Positions 10,912 through 22,303 of a stretch of 64,000 bases of DNA are shown one piece after another. The stretch covers positions 654,699 through 718,698 of the forward strand of contig JAFMSR010000027.1 of assembly GCA_022818135.1 (NCBI GenBank). Reading direction: 5' to 3'. Every line of letters begins with the position of its first letter. Within the stretch, counting starts at the first letter, position 1. The stretch is from Saxidomus purpurata (Eukaryota; Mollusca; Bivalvia; Venerida; Veneridae). The notes under the pieces were generated by a model. It was not told the DNA's origin. It ran no database searches and saw only the letters and a list, made by a program, of their open reading frames with translations. The translations under genes and the position numbers were made by a program.

Positions 10912-11888
10912 CTATTATTGGTGGTGCCAATTTTAACATATGGAGCTGAGGTCTGGGGAATATATGACACAGCTATAATGGATAGAGTCCAGGTAAAATT
11001 TTATAAACGTGTATTAAGTGTTAAATCTTCAACTCCCAATATGGCCGTTTACGGAGAATTAGGGTGTTACCCCATTTCAGTCATTTGCCGAGAAAGAGTC
11101 TTAAAATACTGGCAACATATTTCATGTAAGCCTGATACGATTATGAATACGGTATTTAAATCACTGTGTACAGATATCAATGTAGCAAATAACAAGTCTT
11201 GTTAAAGACAACAACATATTTCAACATATTTCATGTAAGCCTGATACGATTATGAATACGGTATTTAAATCACTGTGTACAGATATCAATGTAGCAAATA
11301 ACAAGTCTTGTACAAGTTTTTGGTACGTGGCGTTCCCTGTTTGATATTATTTTTGTTTTTTTGGCCTAATATGTAAAATGTATGTTAGATAGTTTATGTT
11401 TTAGCTATCTCTGGAATGATGCAAATGAAAATATTAATTACACTATTCTATTACGCAACAGATTGCATGACCAGTTCCAACAGAAATGGCACGCGGCTGT
11501 GACTAATATGTCTAAACTTGATTACTATAACAGATTCAAAAATTCATTTAAATATGAAACATATTTAGATTTAACAGAAAATGACTTTTTGCGAAAGCTA
11601 TTTACTTGTTTCAGGATGTCTTCACATAGTCTTGCTATTGAAACTGGTCGATACATTGGTACAGATAGAGTAAACAGATATTGTCAACAGTGTCAATCAA
11701 ACATGATAGAAACAGAATACCATTTTTTAATGATTTGTCAAAAATATAGATGTTTACGTACAAAATATTTAACAAAATTGTCATGGCCTAATCTGAGAAA
11801 ATTCGATAGATATATGTCATCGCAAAATAAAAGTCTCCTCCTTAACATATGTAAGTTTCTAGAGGAGGCATATAAAATGAGAATTTAA
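10912..11888 (+). pseudogene. Non-LTR reverse transcriptase, C-terminal region
   Basis: First block (10912-11202) reads VPILTYGAEVWGIYD then MAVYGELGCYP, the usual post-catalytic RT region of CR1/jockey-type elements. Second block (11382-11888) has the thumb/tail region. It includes WHAAVTNMSKLDYYNRFK, then LAIETGRYIGTDRVNRYC and a zinc-binding CXXC...H...C pattern (CQQCQSNMIETEYHFLMIC). The catalytic YxDD palm is missing (5' truncation). Between the blocks an exact 90-bp duplication and a stop disrupt the frame. Confidence 0.78.
11113..11311 (+). repeat. Exact 90-bp duplication within the LINE
   Basis: 11113-11202 is repeated without change at 11222-11311, separated by 19 bp in which AACAACATATTT words are partly repeated. 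The duplication adds a premature stop to the RT frame. It looks like a local template-switch or slippage event after or during insertion. Confidence 0.9.
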
Positions 11889-12404
11889 CTTAATGTGGAT
11901 ATAATATTGTCTTATTTAAGAATACCATATTTTTCGCATGTTTGCACTTATGTATATATATATATATATGTTTCACTGTTCTTAGCCATAGACATGTCAG
12001 ATGTCGATATTGCTAATAAAGATTGTTGTTGTTGTTGTTGTTGTATTATTTGAGGGAGTAAAATACGCAATCGATTGAAGAGTATCGGTACATGTATAAA
12101 TATGATAACCGCTTATGAATGAAGCCTTTTTGACAACTTAAAAGTATTAGCGTGTACAGGGATTGTCATAAAATATAATTGACTTGCCGTACATTGCATT
12201 ATTGAATGGCTCTGTTGGTAGCGAGTATTGCCAATCATCAAATACATTGTATATGATTTATTTTCTTTCGTATAAAGATCGAAAATATCTGCTTTTTAAC
12301 TTTATTATGATAACATTTCGTTAAATGAATTTTATCTCGCCCCTTCTTCCCAACATGTATGATTTAAAAAAGGCAGTTGAAAGTGTACTGTAACACCGGA
12401 TACA

Positions 12405-13170
12405 GCTTTTTCGAATACAGCTCCATCGTGAGCTATATTCGGTACACATTAACGAATACAACTCCCCAACGAATGCATTTCCCCTAATCAAATTGGAGCT
12501 GTAATCGGGGTTCTTGTATCTTTTTTCGCGCAGAGCACCCCAGTGACCCTTTGCAACATAGACGTACCATTCCTTTATACAAATACGCGGTAAAGAATTT
12601 ATTATAAAATAACAAGGATCTATACCGCTATTCAGGATGCAGTACTAAGTCATGGGCTGTATGTATTATTGTCCGCATTTGTTGGTCGGACAGTTGAATG
12701 AAATTTTGAAGATTAATTACTGTTTTGCTGACATTGAAAAACAATCTTTTTCAATAAACCATCATTATTTTCATATTACGATAACATATAAGGCAACACA
12801 TTTTTTGACGGAATGGAGCTAATACACATCATGGTGTACGGCCTGACAGACGGAAAGATAAAGCAACATAAAGGATAGGACAACAGACAGATGGTGGGAC
12901 AAATAGACGGACGGAATAGATGTAACATGTAGTATATTGAGCATGTGTTAGATGTTTTAGGTAATTAAGGTTCCTTATATCTATCTGTGGACATTTTTAA
13001 CAAAGGGAGCATGGTTCTTTATGTATTCTTATAAAGCAAACATAGGGAGATTCAGTCGAATTGGCATATGCTTTGCTTCGAATAAAGCTCCGCTATACAA
13101 ACGGAGCTGTATTCGCTAATGTGCACCGAATACAGCTCCCCGCGGAGGTGTCAGCTGTATTCGAAAGAAG
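12405..13170. repeat. Foldback repeat with GAATACAGCTCC motifs
   Basis: The arm near 12405-12470 matches the reverse complement of about 13080-13165. The motifs TCGAATACAGCT, ATTCGGTRCACATTARCGAATAC and GAATACAGCTCC occur in the same order. The centre is AT-rich with a GACAGACGGA-rich patch near 12845-12915. No clear target duplication and no gene. Confidence 0.55.
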
Positions 13171-14057
13171 ATGTACTGCTAGAGTTATTGTAATTATATG
13201 CATGTACATTTATTACATTTCTCTGTTGTTGTTTGAATTAGGGGCATTCTTTAGTAAATGAAATGTAAATGATTGAGTCATATATTATCATCTTCTGTCG
13301 TCGAAACATGTCATGAAACATTCGATTATGAGATATTTAAGCAAAAATAACTTTGTTCATAGCGATAAAAGAATTGACCGAGCAAGGACTCGAACTCATG
13401 TCCCAAGATGGAGTTTCACAAATTTAATATAAATGTAGTCTTCAATATTTTGCAACCCAAGTAAAATTCAGTTGTGACAGAATAAACACAGTGACTGTTG
13501 CATGTTTATCATATTTTGATTTTTATAATGCTGTTAGCGGGAAAAATAATGGAGTGGTTGATGATATCACTAAACGATGTTGAGGTCAAATTTCAATAAT
13601 AGCACTGCCAGTCAGCCATAGGTATCTGAAATAACTGGAAATATAAAATCGACGTATATGCGAATATGCATACAGTCATTTTATAACGGTTTGCGATTTG
13701 CATACAGTGTCATAGTGAATAGGCATACAGTCAAATCGATACACGTACCGCAAAAAAGGTATTTTCTTCAAAAGAACTGCAATAAATGGACGGCAATGTT
13801 GGAACTTATCTACGGATAAGACATCGTTGTAGCGGTGGTGGCTACTAAAGTTCGCTTAACAATGTTGAGAAGAGATAAATTGACAAAATACCGCAATTTT
13901 AGAACAGCTGAACTATTTTCAACAATTCTTTCCTATGTTTTCAAACAAATAAACAATGTAAAACATAAACTTCGATATTTCCTGATACATGCAATTATCT
14001 GTGTATCAAATAAAATTGGAATTCTTACTCTATTCTTTCTTTTTCTACTTGAAAACT
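13171..14057. other. Non-coding repeat debris
   Basis: No gene. The words GCATACAGT and ACTGTATGCATATTCG near 13655-13730 are inverted copies of sequence near 10705-10725, suggesting that the inverted structure 9758-14155 is larger and older than its best-preserved ends. Confidence 0.4.
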
Positions 14058-14155
14058 TCATATAAAATTGCACAGTAAACTTGAAAAAGGTTACTGTATG
14101 CATATTCAGTGGCGACTTCCGGTTTGATACAGTCTGAGTTCGTACACTGTGATTC
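14058..14155. repeat. Right arm of the inverted repeat with 9758-9856
   Basis: Reverse complement of the left arm with small differences. It lacks the TTAA element present in the left arm and thus shows the empty site. Confidence 0.7.
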
Positions 14156-14249
14156 TTAACTGAGCATAAACGTTTTGACCATTCAAAATAGTTTAAAGAT
14201 ATAATTGACAGCAGTTACAATAAGCATACCGCATGCGACCCTAACTTCG

Positions 14250-14810
14250 ACATATATGGGAGTCTTAGATGCGGAAAAGGTGGTATTTCTATTATGTATA
14301 ATTCATCTTTACAATTGCCAATTCGGAATATGGACGAGATACCGGATGAGTGTTTTCTCGGTATTGAGTTATTTTGCTCTGATAATACTAGATTTTATGC
14401 TTTTTTATGTTTATATGCCACCTTCAATTTATCAGAAAAAATTATTACACAGATTGTATTAATAAATTACAATCTATGTGCATGTCTTTTTTAAAATGTG
14501 GCACTATCCTGATCCTTGGTGACATGAACGCAGAACTTTCGGCCAGTAAAATTAGAACAAATAGTCACACCGAGACAGGCTTCTTACAAATTGTGTGTTC
14601 GAAAACAATTTGTGGTCACTTGTTCACCTTCCAATTTGCCAAGGCCCAAACTTCACGTATATTACTATAGAAAAAACGCTAGATCATATCATTATGTATA
14701 ACTATGAAACAGATACATTGTCGATTTTGTCAAAATTATGTATGAAGATATTTTCCTTGTTTCAGATCTTCTACCCATTGTTGTATCTCTTAAGATCTTA
14801 GATAAGAAAA
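14250..14810 (+). pseudogene. LINE endonuclease fragment
   Basis: In shifting frames one can read CGKGGISIMYNSSLQLPI, then LGIELFCSDNTRFYAF, then ILILGDMNAEL (the GDxN catalytic box) and finally EKTLDHIIM (S/T-x-DHI, the catalytic Asp-His). The order is that of an AP-type LINE endonuclease. At least two frameshifts break it. No RT follows. Confidence 0.65.
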
Positions 14811-15904
14811 CGAAAACATATGCTGAAAATAATAGGTACGCTTGGCACAAAGTATCTCTGCACTAAAATCGTTTTAGCTTTAATTATCAAAAAAACTTGA
14901 AATGGGTTCGAACTCAAGACTTACACTCCACGTACGACGTTATTGTAAACTGCAGCTTGCAGCAAATTTTGCGCTACCAAACACTGCGTTTAACTGTCAT
15001 TCCAAGCCTTACTGGTAACCGGAAATTAAAGCTTGACATGATGCTCAAAGGCACGCACGACAGGTAATGATAGCCGTACGGCGATCCCGGGGAACGCATT
15101 ACATATCATACGCTAACTACAAATTATCAAAACGGAAATGTGTTACTATACAAAAGCATTCAATTGAAACTGGAACGTTTCCAAAGTTACTGGAATAGAA
15201 CAGATTATTGAAAGCAGTAACATAAAATTTTGAAACTGAAACATGGCGTGAACGTTTTAGATTTTATACACCAATATAGAACTTTTCCTATTATGGGAGT
15301 GTTGTACCGATTCTCAATCTTTATTAAATGCTCATTCTGTAAGTACTCTATTGGTAAACCGAACTCAAACATGTTTACACAATCAGACAACGACTATTGA
15401 TGAACAATTAACAAGCTGGTTTAGAAATTATGTTACAAGCATTTCTTTATTTCTGACTTACAAGAATTTTGCAAACTTCTTTATTGAAAATAATTGGTAA
15501 TACTTGTGATAGTTTATTTAGAATATAACGCTCAAATCCTCCTTTCTTTATATGAGACGAACTAAAGGTACTGTTAGTATTCGATATCCGAATCTCCACC
15601 TAATTTGAAATGTATCATAGGCATATTTGAATACACAATATTTAACTGCGCAAGAGATATTGCATATAGTTAGGACAATGTGCTAAATTATCCTTGGTAG
15701 AGTCTACTAAATGACTTTGAGGGATTCATTTCTCTTTTCATATTTAAGGCGTTTGATTTTAATCTAATGTATAGTAATATGCCTTTTATGATGTTAAATG
15801 TGTGTTACCTTTGTGTTTTTGTTTTGTACAAATAGTGCGTCGTTCTGTATTTTCCGTAGTTGTTAATTTGTGTTGATATATTTTTCTTTTTTGTTAAAAA
15901 TCAG
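14811..15904. other. Non-coding, presumed 5' intron of the NXPE gene
   Basis: AT-rich, with no exon I can support. The N-terminal signal or anchor exon expected for an NXPE protein was not recognised here. Confidence 0.4.
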
Positions 15905-16052
15905 TTATTACAGTGTGTGCATCCTGAGCAACTAGCCGTTTTCTGTACAGAAAAGGACACCTTATCGTGTAGTTCAGATTACATATTGTTTGACGCATGT
16001 ACCGATAGCCAAAAAGCAAGTGACCCATCACACTCTACACTTGCGTTAGAAG
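15905..16052 (+). CDS. NXPE-family protein, N-terminal exon
   Basis: Open frame ending ACTDSQKASDPSHSTLALEG. Upstream is a pyrimidine-rich run and two alternative acceptors (exon start 15905 or 15914, both in phase 0). The donor is AAG|GTTTGT after 16052, leaving one base (phase 1), which joins exactly to the next exon to give LEGGPVFKLGEE. In NXPE proteins this is the linker just before the neurexophilin-like domain. The true start codon and any signal peptide lie upstream and were not found. An in-frame ATG at 15860 falls in the pyrimidine tract and is unlikely to be the start. Confidence 0.6.
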
Positions 16053-16918
16053 GTTTGTTTGTTTTTTTTTAATTTCAGACATTACATTTATCAGTAGTAC
16101 AATGCATTTCTTATTGCTCTTGAGATCTTTGCCAAATTTATGATTTTCCTAATACTAGTAAACTTTGTCCATGTAATAAGATAAGCTTTTCATTTGTATA
16201 CGGAGCTGCACTCGTTGAAACACTTCAAAATAAAAGATGATCTCCTTTTCAAAAATGTTTATTGTCTGTAGTGAAGATATATTTATGATTATTTCAGATA
16301 CTAACATACTTAAATAATTTCGTCAGCAGATTACTGCATACTGGAGATTAAATGTAGAAACATTGATTTCATTCTGTGCTCCTTTAGCGCAAGCTTTTGA
16401 ATATCGAACTTCCTTTCATAAATTCTAAAACACAATATAGATATCTATGTGTTAAAGCTCTTAATTGACAAAAGGAATATAACTGTTGTTCTGATTTTTC
16501 GATGTTGTATATCATTGATCATTACATTTATAAGATATTACATGTACTTATCCCTTATCCTATTTTTGTTCACCTCATACAGAAATAAAACAATAATATA
16601 ATTAACCGTTTTCCGAATTTAGAACGAATGATATTGTTTAAATAAAACAACACTGTTTGAAATACAACTAGCAAATGTTTATAAAAAAACAATGATAACA
16701 ATATATCTGTATTACTAAAAACCGTCTTACTCCGTGAGCGCTTTATAACACTTTATGATCACTATGATATCATAAACTCTTTATTTTATGAGTAAATATA
16801 AGTCGCCCTCATAAAATCGGCTTAAAACATGTATAATGTGATGCATGTATTGTACAAATATAAAGTCTCTTACAATAGAAGTTTCTTTTGTGAACTAATT
16901 ACAACGTGTACTTTATAG

Positions 16919-17193
16919 GTGGACCTGTTTTTAAGCTCGGTGAGGAAATAAAATTAAGTGCTCACATTTTCGACGGATACAATGAATCAAATTTCTTCGG
17001 CGGTGATCATTTACGTGCAAGAATGTGGAGTACGGACAAAAATGCTTTTTCATCTGGAATTGTGTTCGATAATTATGACGGGACTTATACAATTATTTTT
17101 AAAGCGTTATGGACGGGAGTGATAAATTTCGAAGTAGAACTCCTTTATCCAAGAGAAATAATATCTGCAATATATCGCACAAGGAATGAAAAG
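16919..17193 (+). CDS. NXPE-family protein, neurexophilin-like domain exon
   Basis: 275-bp exon after acceptor TTTATAG and before donor AAG|GTAATA. It encodes GGPVFKLGEEIKLSAHIFDG, then the family hallmark FFGGDHLRARMWS and NYDGTYTIIFKALWTG, ending YPREIISAIYRTRNEK. This is the Ig-like neurexophilin/filamin-like fold found ahead of the esterase domain in NXPE proteins (secreted or Golgi-lumenal in animals). Phase is 1 at the start and 0 at the end. The frame is intact, so the exon looks under selection rather than pseudogenic. Confidence 0.82.
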
Positions 17194-17830
17194 GTAATAT
17201 AAAGTCAATAGTTTGCACAGTTAATCAATAAAATAACCTTTTCCAATTGTCATTCTCAACTCGATATCAATGCAATACATAAAATGAAAAAATCTAATTT
17301 AAGCTTTCATCAAAGAAGCTTAATTTGAAAGATTTAAAACTTCATCTGGAAAATACATAGTTATCAAACAGTAAGCAGACTATAGGAAATATATATTTTT
17401 GATCGCAAGAACAAAAACAGCCATCGTTATTTTGAAACTATGAGTCTGAAATACGTAAATATATATTTGTGTAAGGACAAATATAATGTGGTAAGTTGCT
17501 TCATATTCTACCATAAAGGTTCAGAATCGTTGCTTGTAAACGTCCACTATTATTTGATGGTAGTGTTTGCTAATAAAGTGCTCAGTTTGTACATCTAAAT
17601 CAAAGAAAGTGTACATACATGTTCAGTGAATTAACTCATTTCAATATAAGAACATAACCAAATAGAGGTGACAGACAGGGTTAGACTTGTTTGAATTTCA
17701 ATAGATATACAAATATACAAATGAACGACATCAATAACAGCTTTAAAACAGCCACGAGAAATTTGTTTAAAGGATGCTCTTCTTGGCAATACAACATTTA
17801 GAACCTCATAATACCTAAATAACATTGCTG
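17194..17830. other. Intron sequence, nothing recognised
   Basis: Start of the large NXPE intron. AT-rich, without coding region or bounded repeat. Confidence 0.5.
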
Positions 17831-18000
17831 TGTTGGGAATTTACTCTATAATAAATCGTGCTTTGTGGTCTTCGATCGTGCTTTGTGGTCTTCGACCGTG
17901 CTTTGTGGTCTTCGGCTACCGTGCTTTGTGGTCTTCAAATCGTGCTTTGTGGTCATTGGACCGTGCTTTGTGGTCTTCAGGGAAATTGAGTTATAGGGTT
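17831..18000. repeat. Minisatellite at the left edge of the satellite array
   Basis: TGTTGGGAA at 17831 is followed by six copies of CGTGCTTTGTGGTCTTC-like units starting at 17857, 17877, 17897, 17920, 17941 and 17962 (period 20-23 bp). The same words in reverse complement (GAAGACCACAAAGCACG, TTCCCAACA) recur at 18816, 19170, 29592-29630 and 29945, so this block sits inverted relative to the array to its right. Confidence 0.85.
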
Positions 18001-19308
18001 TTTTTTAGGGGTTAAGGGTCTCCTTCTCTGACGGTCTTAAAATTGTATTAGGGGTGTCCAGGGGCGTATCTTGGATCAATTTATGGGTGAATTGTATTTT
18101 CATCAAACCCTGACATAGAATGAGTTATCCATGAAAGTTGTAGAAATTTTAACCCATATAGGAGCCACTAGAAAAAGGTTTTTTTATGGATTTCAAGAGT
18201 ATATACCCCTGAAATGTCCTTAGTTACACCTTATTTTTCAAATATATCAACAGGGGTATCTTGGGACAAAAGTTATCGAACTTTGAATTTTACCCTGAAT
18301 TTCTGTTGGAACATTTCAACCCTGTGTTTATTGTCCAAGCCAAGTGTAAAGTTATTGCATGGGTTTATTTGTCGATAAATAGGGCACAAAAGACACAAAA
18401 GGACATTACTTAATATTTTTGTTCGTTTAGATTAGACAAGACTCCTTCTAAGGTGTATTGAGTCATTAATGTGTATTAACTAAAGCAAAAGGGATTCAAT
18501 GTTTATTATGAGGTTAGTTGCTATCCCCTGTGTGAGCCCTGAAAATTGAAAATTGATATATAGCATGTGAAATGTACCAAGTTAAAGATAAAGCCAAAGT
18601 TTTAACCTTTGAAAGAGACCATGCATAAGTAAAGCGGTAATATAATCGTGATAAACATACGTTACGTTAGCTTTTCACGTGCATTTCGTGCACTCTGTGT
18701 GAGTATTGCGCGTCTATAATAAGTCGAAACCTTGACTATGTTTAAAGATCCGGCAATGCTTTTTATCACTGATATAGGTTTCTTAATGTGTTCTCCAAAA
18801 AATAAGACACTAGTCAGAAGACCACAAGGTACGATTTTTCCCAACATGAATTTCTTTTTTCTTTTTTACATGTAATGTTGCATTCATACTCATGCAAGCT
18901 TAATTTTCTGAAAGACATCAATAATTTCGTCAATATATTTCAGCACTGTTACCTTAAGTTCTGTAATTTTAAAGAAAATCAAGATTGAAATTGTAACTTC
19001 TTTCAAACCCTAAACCAGGTATCTGTTAAATCGTATTTAACTATGAATTATCATTATATTTGAGGAAGTCGTGTGAAACACAGTTACTATTCCCCGAAAA
19101 CACTAATAGCTAGAGATGTTTAACCTTATAAAAGACTTTATGCACAAAATAGATAGAAAAAATGAAAGAAGACCACAAGGTACGATTTTCCCAACAAAAT
19201 ATTTGTTTTTCATTTTTACCTTTAATACTGGTGGCATATCTTTCTAATCATATTTTCTTGAAAGAATACCAACAAAACTAAAATGTAGCTTATTATCAAT
19301 TTATGGTC
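18001..19308. repeat. ~345-bp satellite-like array, left part
   Basis: Diverged units marked by ACCACAAGGTACGATTTTCCCAACA-like anchors, whose last base is at 18846 and 19196 (350 bp apart). Units also contain CCCTAAACC/CCCTAACCCTAG words in the middle. The array is cut at 19309 by an inserted TTAA element and resumes at 21016 and 28501. Sequence before ~18800 is more diverged and may belong to a different part of the same repeat. Confidence 0.65.
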
Positions 19309-19312
19309 TTAA

Positions 19313-21015
19313 CACTGTCGTGAATGCGCACCGGTACGGTGTTTCCGTAGACCGGTACAGTCAACCAAGATGGCGGAGGAAAACTACCAAACAAGGTATG
19401 TGTCAGTTTAAGTCTCTGTAACTTCAGTCCAATTACGCTTAGAAGTGTATCTTTGACATTTTCTGGCGTGGAAAGGGTTAATATTCTTGTTGCATATATT
19501 CTTACCGGTCCAAGAGCTAAATTTACACTGCAAATTTCAGCCGAATGGGTCATTTCTAACCCGATTAAATATGAATCGAGACCTGTTGCTGTTTTTGCAT
19601 GAAAAGTGACACGAACGTAAAATAATCAGCCAAACATTAACAGAAACCTGTCATAAATGTATTATCCTTCATGAAACTGGCTAAATATCAGCTTTGATTT
19701 GCAACTGTTCGTTTTATTCTTGTACTTTCTCTTTCAACAACATACCGGTACGGTCAGCACGCACCGGTATCACTTTTCCGTAAAAAGTCACCGGTACGGT
19801 CGCAAAAACGCAACGGTACAGTCATCGCTCACAATTGTAAACGGTACGGTCACCTTTTGATGTGAGGCTTTCCTTGTGGGATATAAATATTCTAATTTGA
19901 GTTGTTTGTTCATTTTTTGCTCTTCCTTTTCAGATATTCTGTAACGGATGCTTCTTTTCACTTTATTGTACTTTTCAAATCATGATTAATCTGGTACTAT
20001 GATTTAAACAGGAAAAATATGTAAAAATGCAGGCTTTGTGCAAATGTCAACTGTCACAATCATTAAAAATTCATAGAAAATGGCATAGAGTGCAAATTCG
20101 AAAGAAATACCTTAATTTATTAACCCCGTTACACTTTTGTGAAGTGGGTGTGTATTATAATCATGTAGTTGTCCAGTGGCATCCTATGCAACATAGAAAT
20201 ATAAATGTTACAACTATATTATCACTTATGTTAAGGGGATGTCTTTTAGTAGACAAAAAGTAGCATAACCCTGCCCAACCTGTTTGTCAACCATGATTCC
20301 CTTTGTTTAATATCTTAATATTACTGGTGATATTTGAATTAAATTAGTTGAGGTTGGTTGAAATTTTGAAAAGAGAAATATTCACAAACATAACTCAATC
20401 TTGTACGGTTCTTGCACGCTGCATGTCTCCTCAACATCCTCAATGAAATGGGTGGTAACCGATAAATTCCACGACTACCTTTACGGCAACTCTTTCACAG
20501 ATTTCAAAGACAATAACCCATTGACATACATGTATGCTCTATCGACTGCAAAGATTGTTGCTAGTAGTCATCGTTAGGTTGCTGCTCTATCACCTTACAA
20601 CTTACAAGCTGGGCAGAGTTATGTTACTTGTTACTTGTACAAATCAAAGCTGATATTTAGCCAGTTTCATGAAGGATAATACATTTATGACAGGTTTCTG
20701 TTAAAGTTTGGCTGGTTCTTTTACGTTCGTGTCACTTTTCATGCAAAACCAGCAACAGGTCTCGATTCAAATTTCATCGGGTTAGAAATGACCCATTCGG
20801 CTGAAATTTGCAGTTGGACCGGTAAGAATAAATGCAACAAGAGTATTAACCCTTTCCACGCCAGTAAATGTCAAAGATACACTTCTAAGCGTAATTGGAC
20901 TGAAGTTACAGAGACTTAAACTGACACATACCTTGTTTGGTATTTTTCCTCCGCCATCTTGGTTGACTGTACCGGTCTACGGAAACACCGTACCAGTGCG
21001 CATTCACGACAGTGC
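19313..21015. mobile_element. TTAA element 2, 1.7 kb with ~380-bp TIRs
   Basis: TTAA flanks at 19309-19312 and 21016-21019. Long inverted arms (about 19313-19700 and 20640-21015) begin CACTGTCGTGAATGCGCAC and share CGGTACGGTGTTTCCGTAG. Each arm carries ATGGCGGAGGAAAA overlapping an AAGATGGCGGA (YY1-type) motif, and eight codons later a splice donor AAG|GTATG. Copies of ACCGGTACGGTC also lie in the left half of the interior (19745-19850). The interior has one 78-codon open frame (20027-20263, +) without a recognisable domain and no transposase. Confidence 0.85.
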
Positions 21016-21091
21016 TTAATTGGTAGAAATGTTTTAAGACTTTAAAATTTCTGGAACTTGCAAACCCTTACCCTAGTTTTGTGAAATGCTT
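21016..21091. repeat. Short remnant of the satellite array between two insertions
   Basis: 72-76 bp including CCCTTACCCTAG, matching the CCCTAACCCTAG part of neighbouring units. It is bounded on the left by TTAA element 2 and on the right by the Ngaro-like element. Confidence 0.6.
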
Positions 21092-21164
21092 AGTCTTCAC
21101 TTAAACTAAATAATGAAGAAACAAATAAATATGTTTCGCCCAGTAGCGGTGCGCGACTGGCTAC
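21092..21164 (-). repeat. B2 repeat, 3' terminus of Ngaro-like element 1
   Basis: Second copy of the 73-bp block, forming the outer end of the element. Sequence to its left is satellite. Confidence 0.9.
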
Positions 21165-21624
21165 GGGACCGTTTATTCCCACATTATTACTATTTTACAC
21201 ATGTACCTCTATATTATATATAGAAAATAGAAGCTATATTACATCGAATTTGATTTTAAATAATACATTGGCTATATACCAAACAATTCTCTGAATGAAT
21301 TTTACATAAACATTCCCTGTTAATAGAATACAACACTTTCTTTACTATTAATACAAGAGATGCATTAGCTATCGTCTGCATGTATACAAACATGTATAAA
21401 ATACAAGATTCTTCATATTTTCCTTTATGTTCATATCGGAAAAAAGTACAAACAAAAACAAAAAACCCATATCCTCAAAAAAACGCGAGGTCCAGGAAAA
21501 AACAGAGAATTAACTCTGAAAACCTGTGTCCAAAAACAGTCAGCGCTTTTCTCAATGGCGTGTATGGACTTCACACAAAATATTTTACAATTTTAAATAG
21601 TTTCACTTAATTGTTTAAACTTGA

Positions 21625-21844
21625 TGACACATGAGTGTTGGGTGTGCACGCTAGAACTGACAAACCTGTCTAGAACATTTACCTTATCACATTTACTTCA
21701 ATCTCATTGGTCAACCTTCTACATAAACAATTGACTATTGGTCACTCTCTACACAATATCTTACTCTTGACCTGAGCGGTTCAACTAACCGTAACTGTAA
21801 GACAAAACTTTCCCGCTAAACTGCGAAACGCGGGAAAGTAAATA
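21625..21844 (-). repeat. A2 split direct repeat of Ngaro-like element 1
   Basis: 220-bp copy of A1, abutting B1 on its right. It contains the short inverted pair TTTCCCGC/GCGGGAAA near 21809-21838. Confidence 0.92.
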
Positions 21845-21916
21845 GTCTTCACTTAAACCAAATAATGAAGAAAGAAATAAATATGTTTCGCCCAGTAGCG
21901 GTGCACGTCTGGCTAC
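21844..21916 (-). repeat. B1 repeat of Ngaro-like element 1
   Basis: 73-bp block AGTCTTCACTTAAAC... through CGCCCAGTAGCGGTGC...GGCTAC, repeated at 21092-21164 (B2) with about four differences. Confidence 0.9.
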
Positions 21917-22303
21917 AACTGTTGAAAGTTAGAAAAGGTGGAAAAATAAAAATAAAACTTTAAATGTTTATTAAATTAGCAATGAAGTACTTTTGTGAAG
22001 AAGGAAACATTATCCCAATGCACACATGTTATCAAAATCTTTAAGCCTAATTTGTTAAGAATGAACCCTACAAACCATAAACATGGTCACCCTAGAATAT
22101 GCGTAAAAATATTTAGCCTTGACACACACATATATATTTATATATATGTAAACAGCAATTACAGCACTGAATGTTTTTAAAATGGTTATAATTTAAACAA
22201 CATTAAACTACCATTATTTCTTAAACAGCTTCATGAAAAAATGCTGCGCATATACCGAATAAATCTGCAATACAACCAGCTGTGCATCCATTAGACTGTA
22301 CAT

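Larger units (their letters stand above)
10912..12046 (+). mobile_element. LINE 3' end (CR1/jockey-like), 5' truncated
   Basis: C-terminal coding part of a non-LTR reverse transcriptase, followed by a 3' UTR with a short TA run (~11950-11970) and a tail of AATAAAGA plus about seven TTG repeats (12023-12046). A simple-repeat tail and strong 5' truncation are usual for this kind of LINE. Confidence 0.75.

Noticed and set aside
13383..13430. B-box-like GAGTTCGAGTCC on the minus strand, possible tRNA half
   Set aside because: No A box and no pairing arms; too little to call.
14890..14920. GGGTTCGAACTC, possible Pol III B box
   Set aside because: No tRNA fold around it and no second copy in the window.
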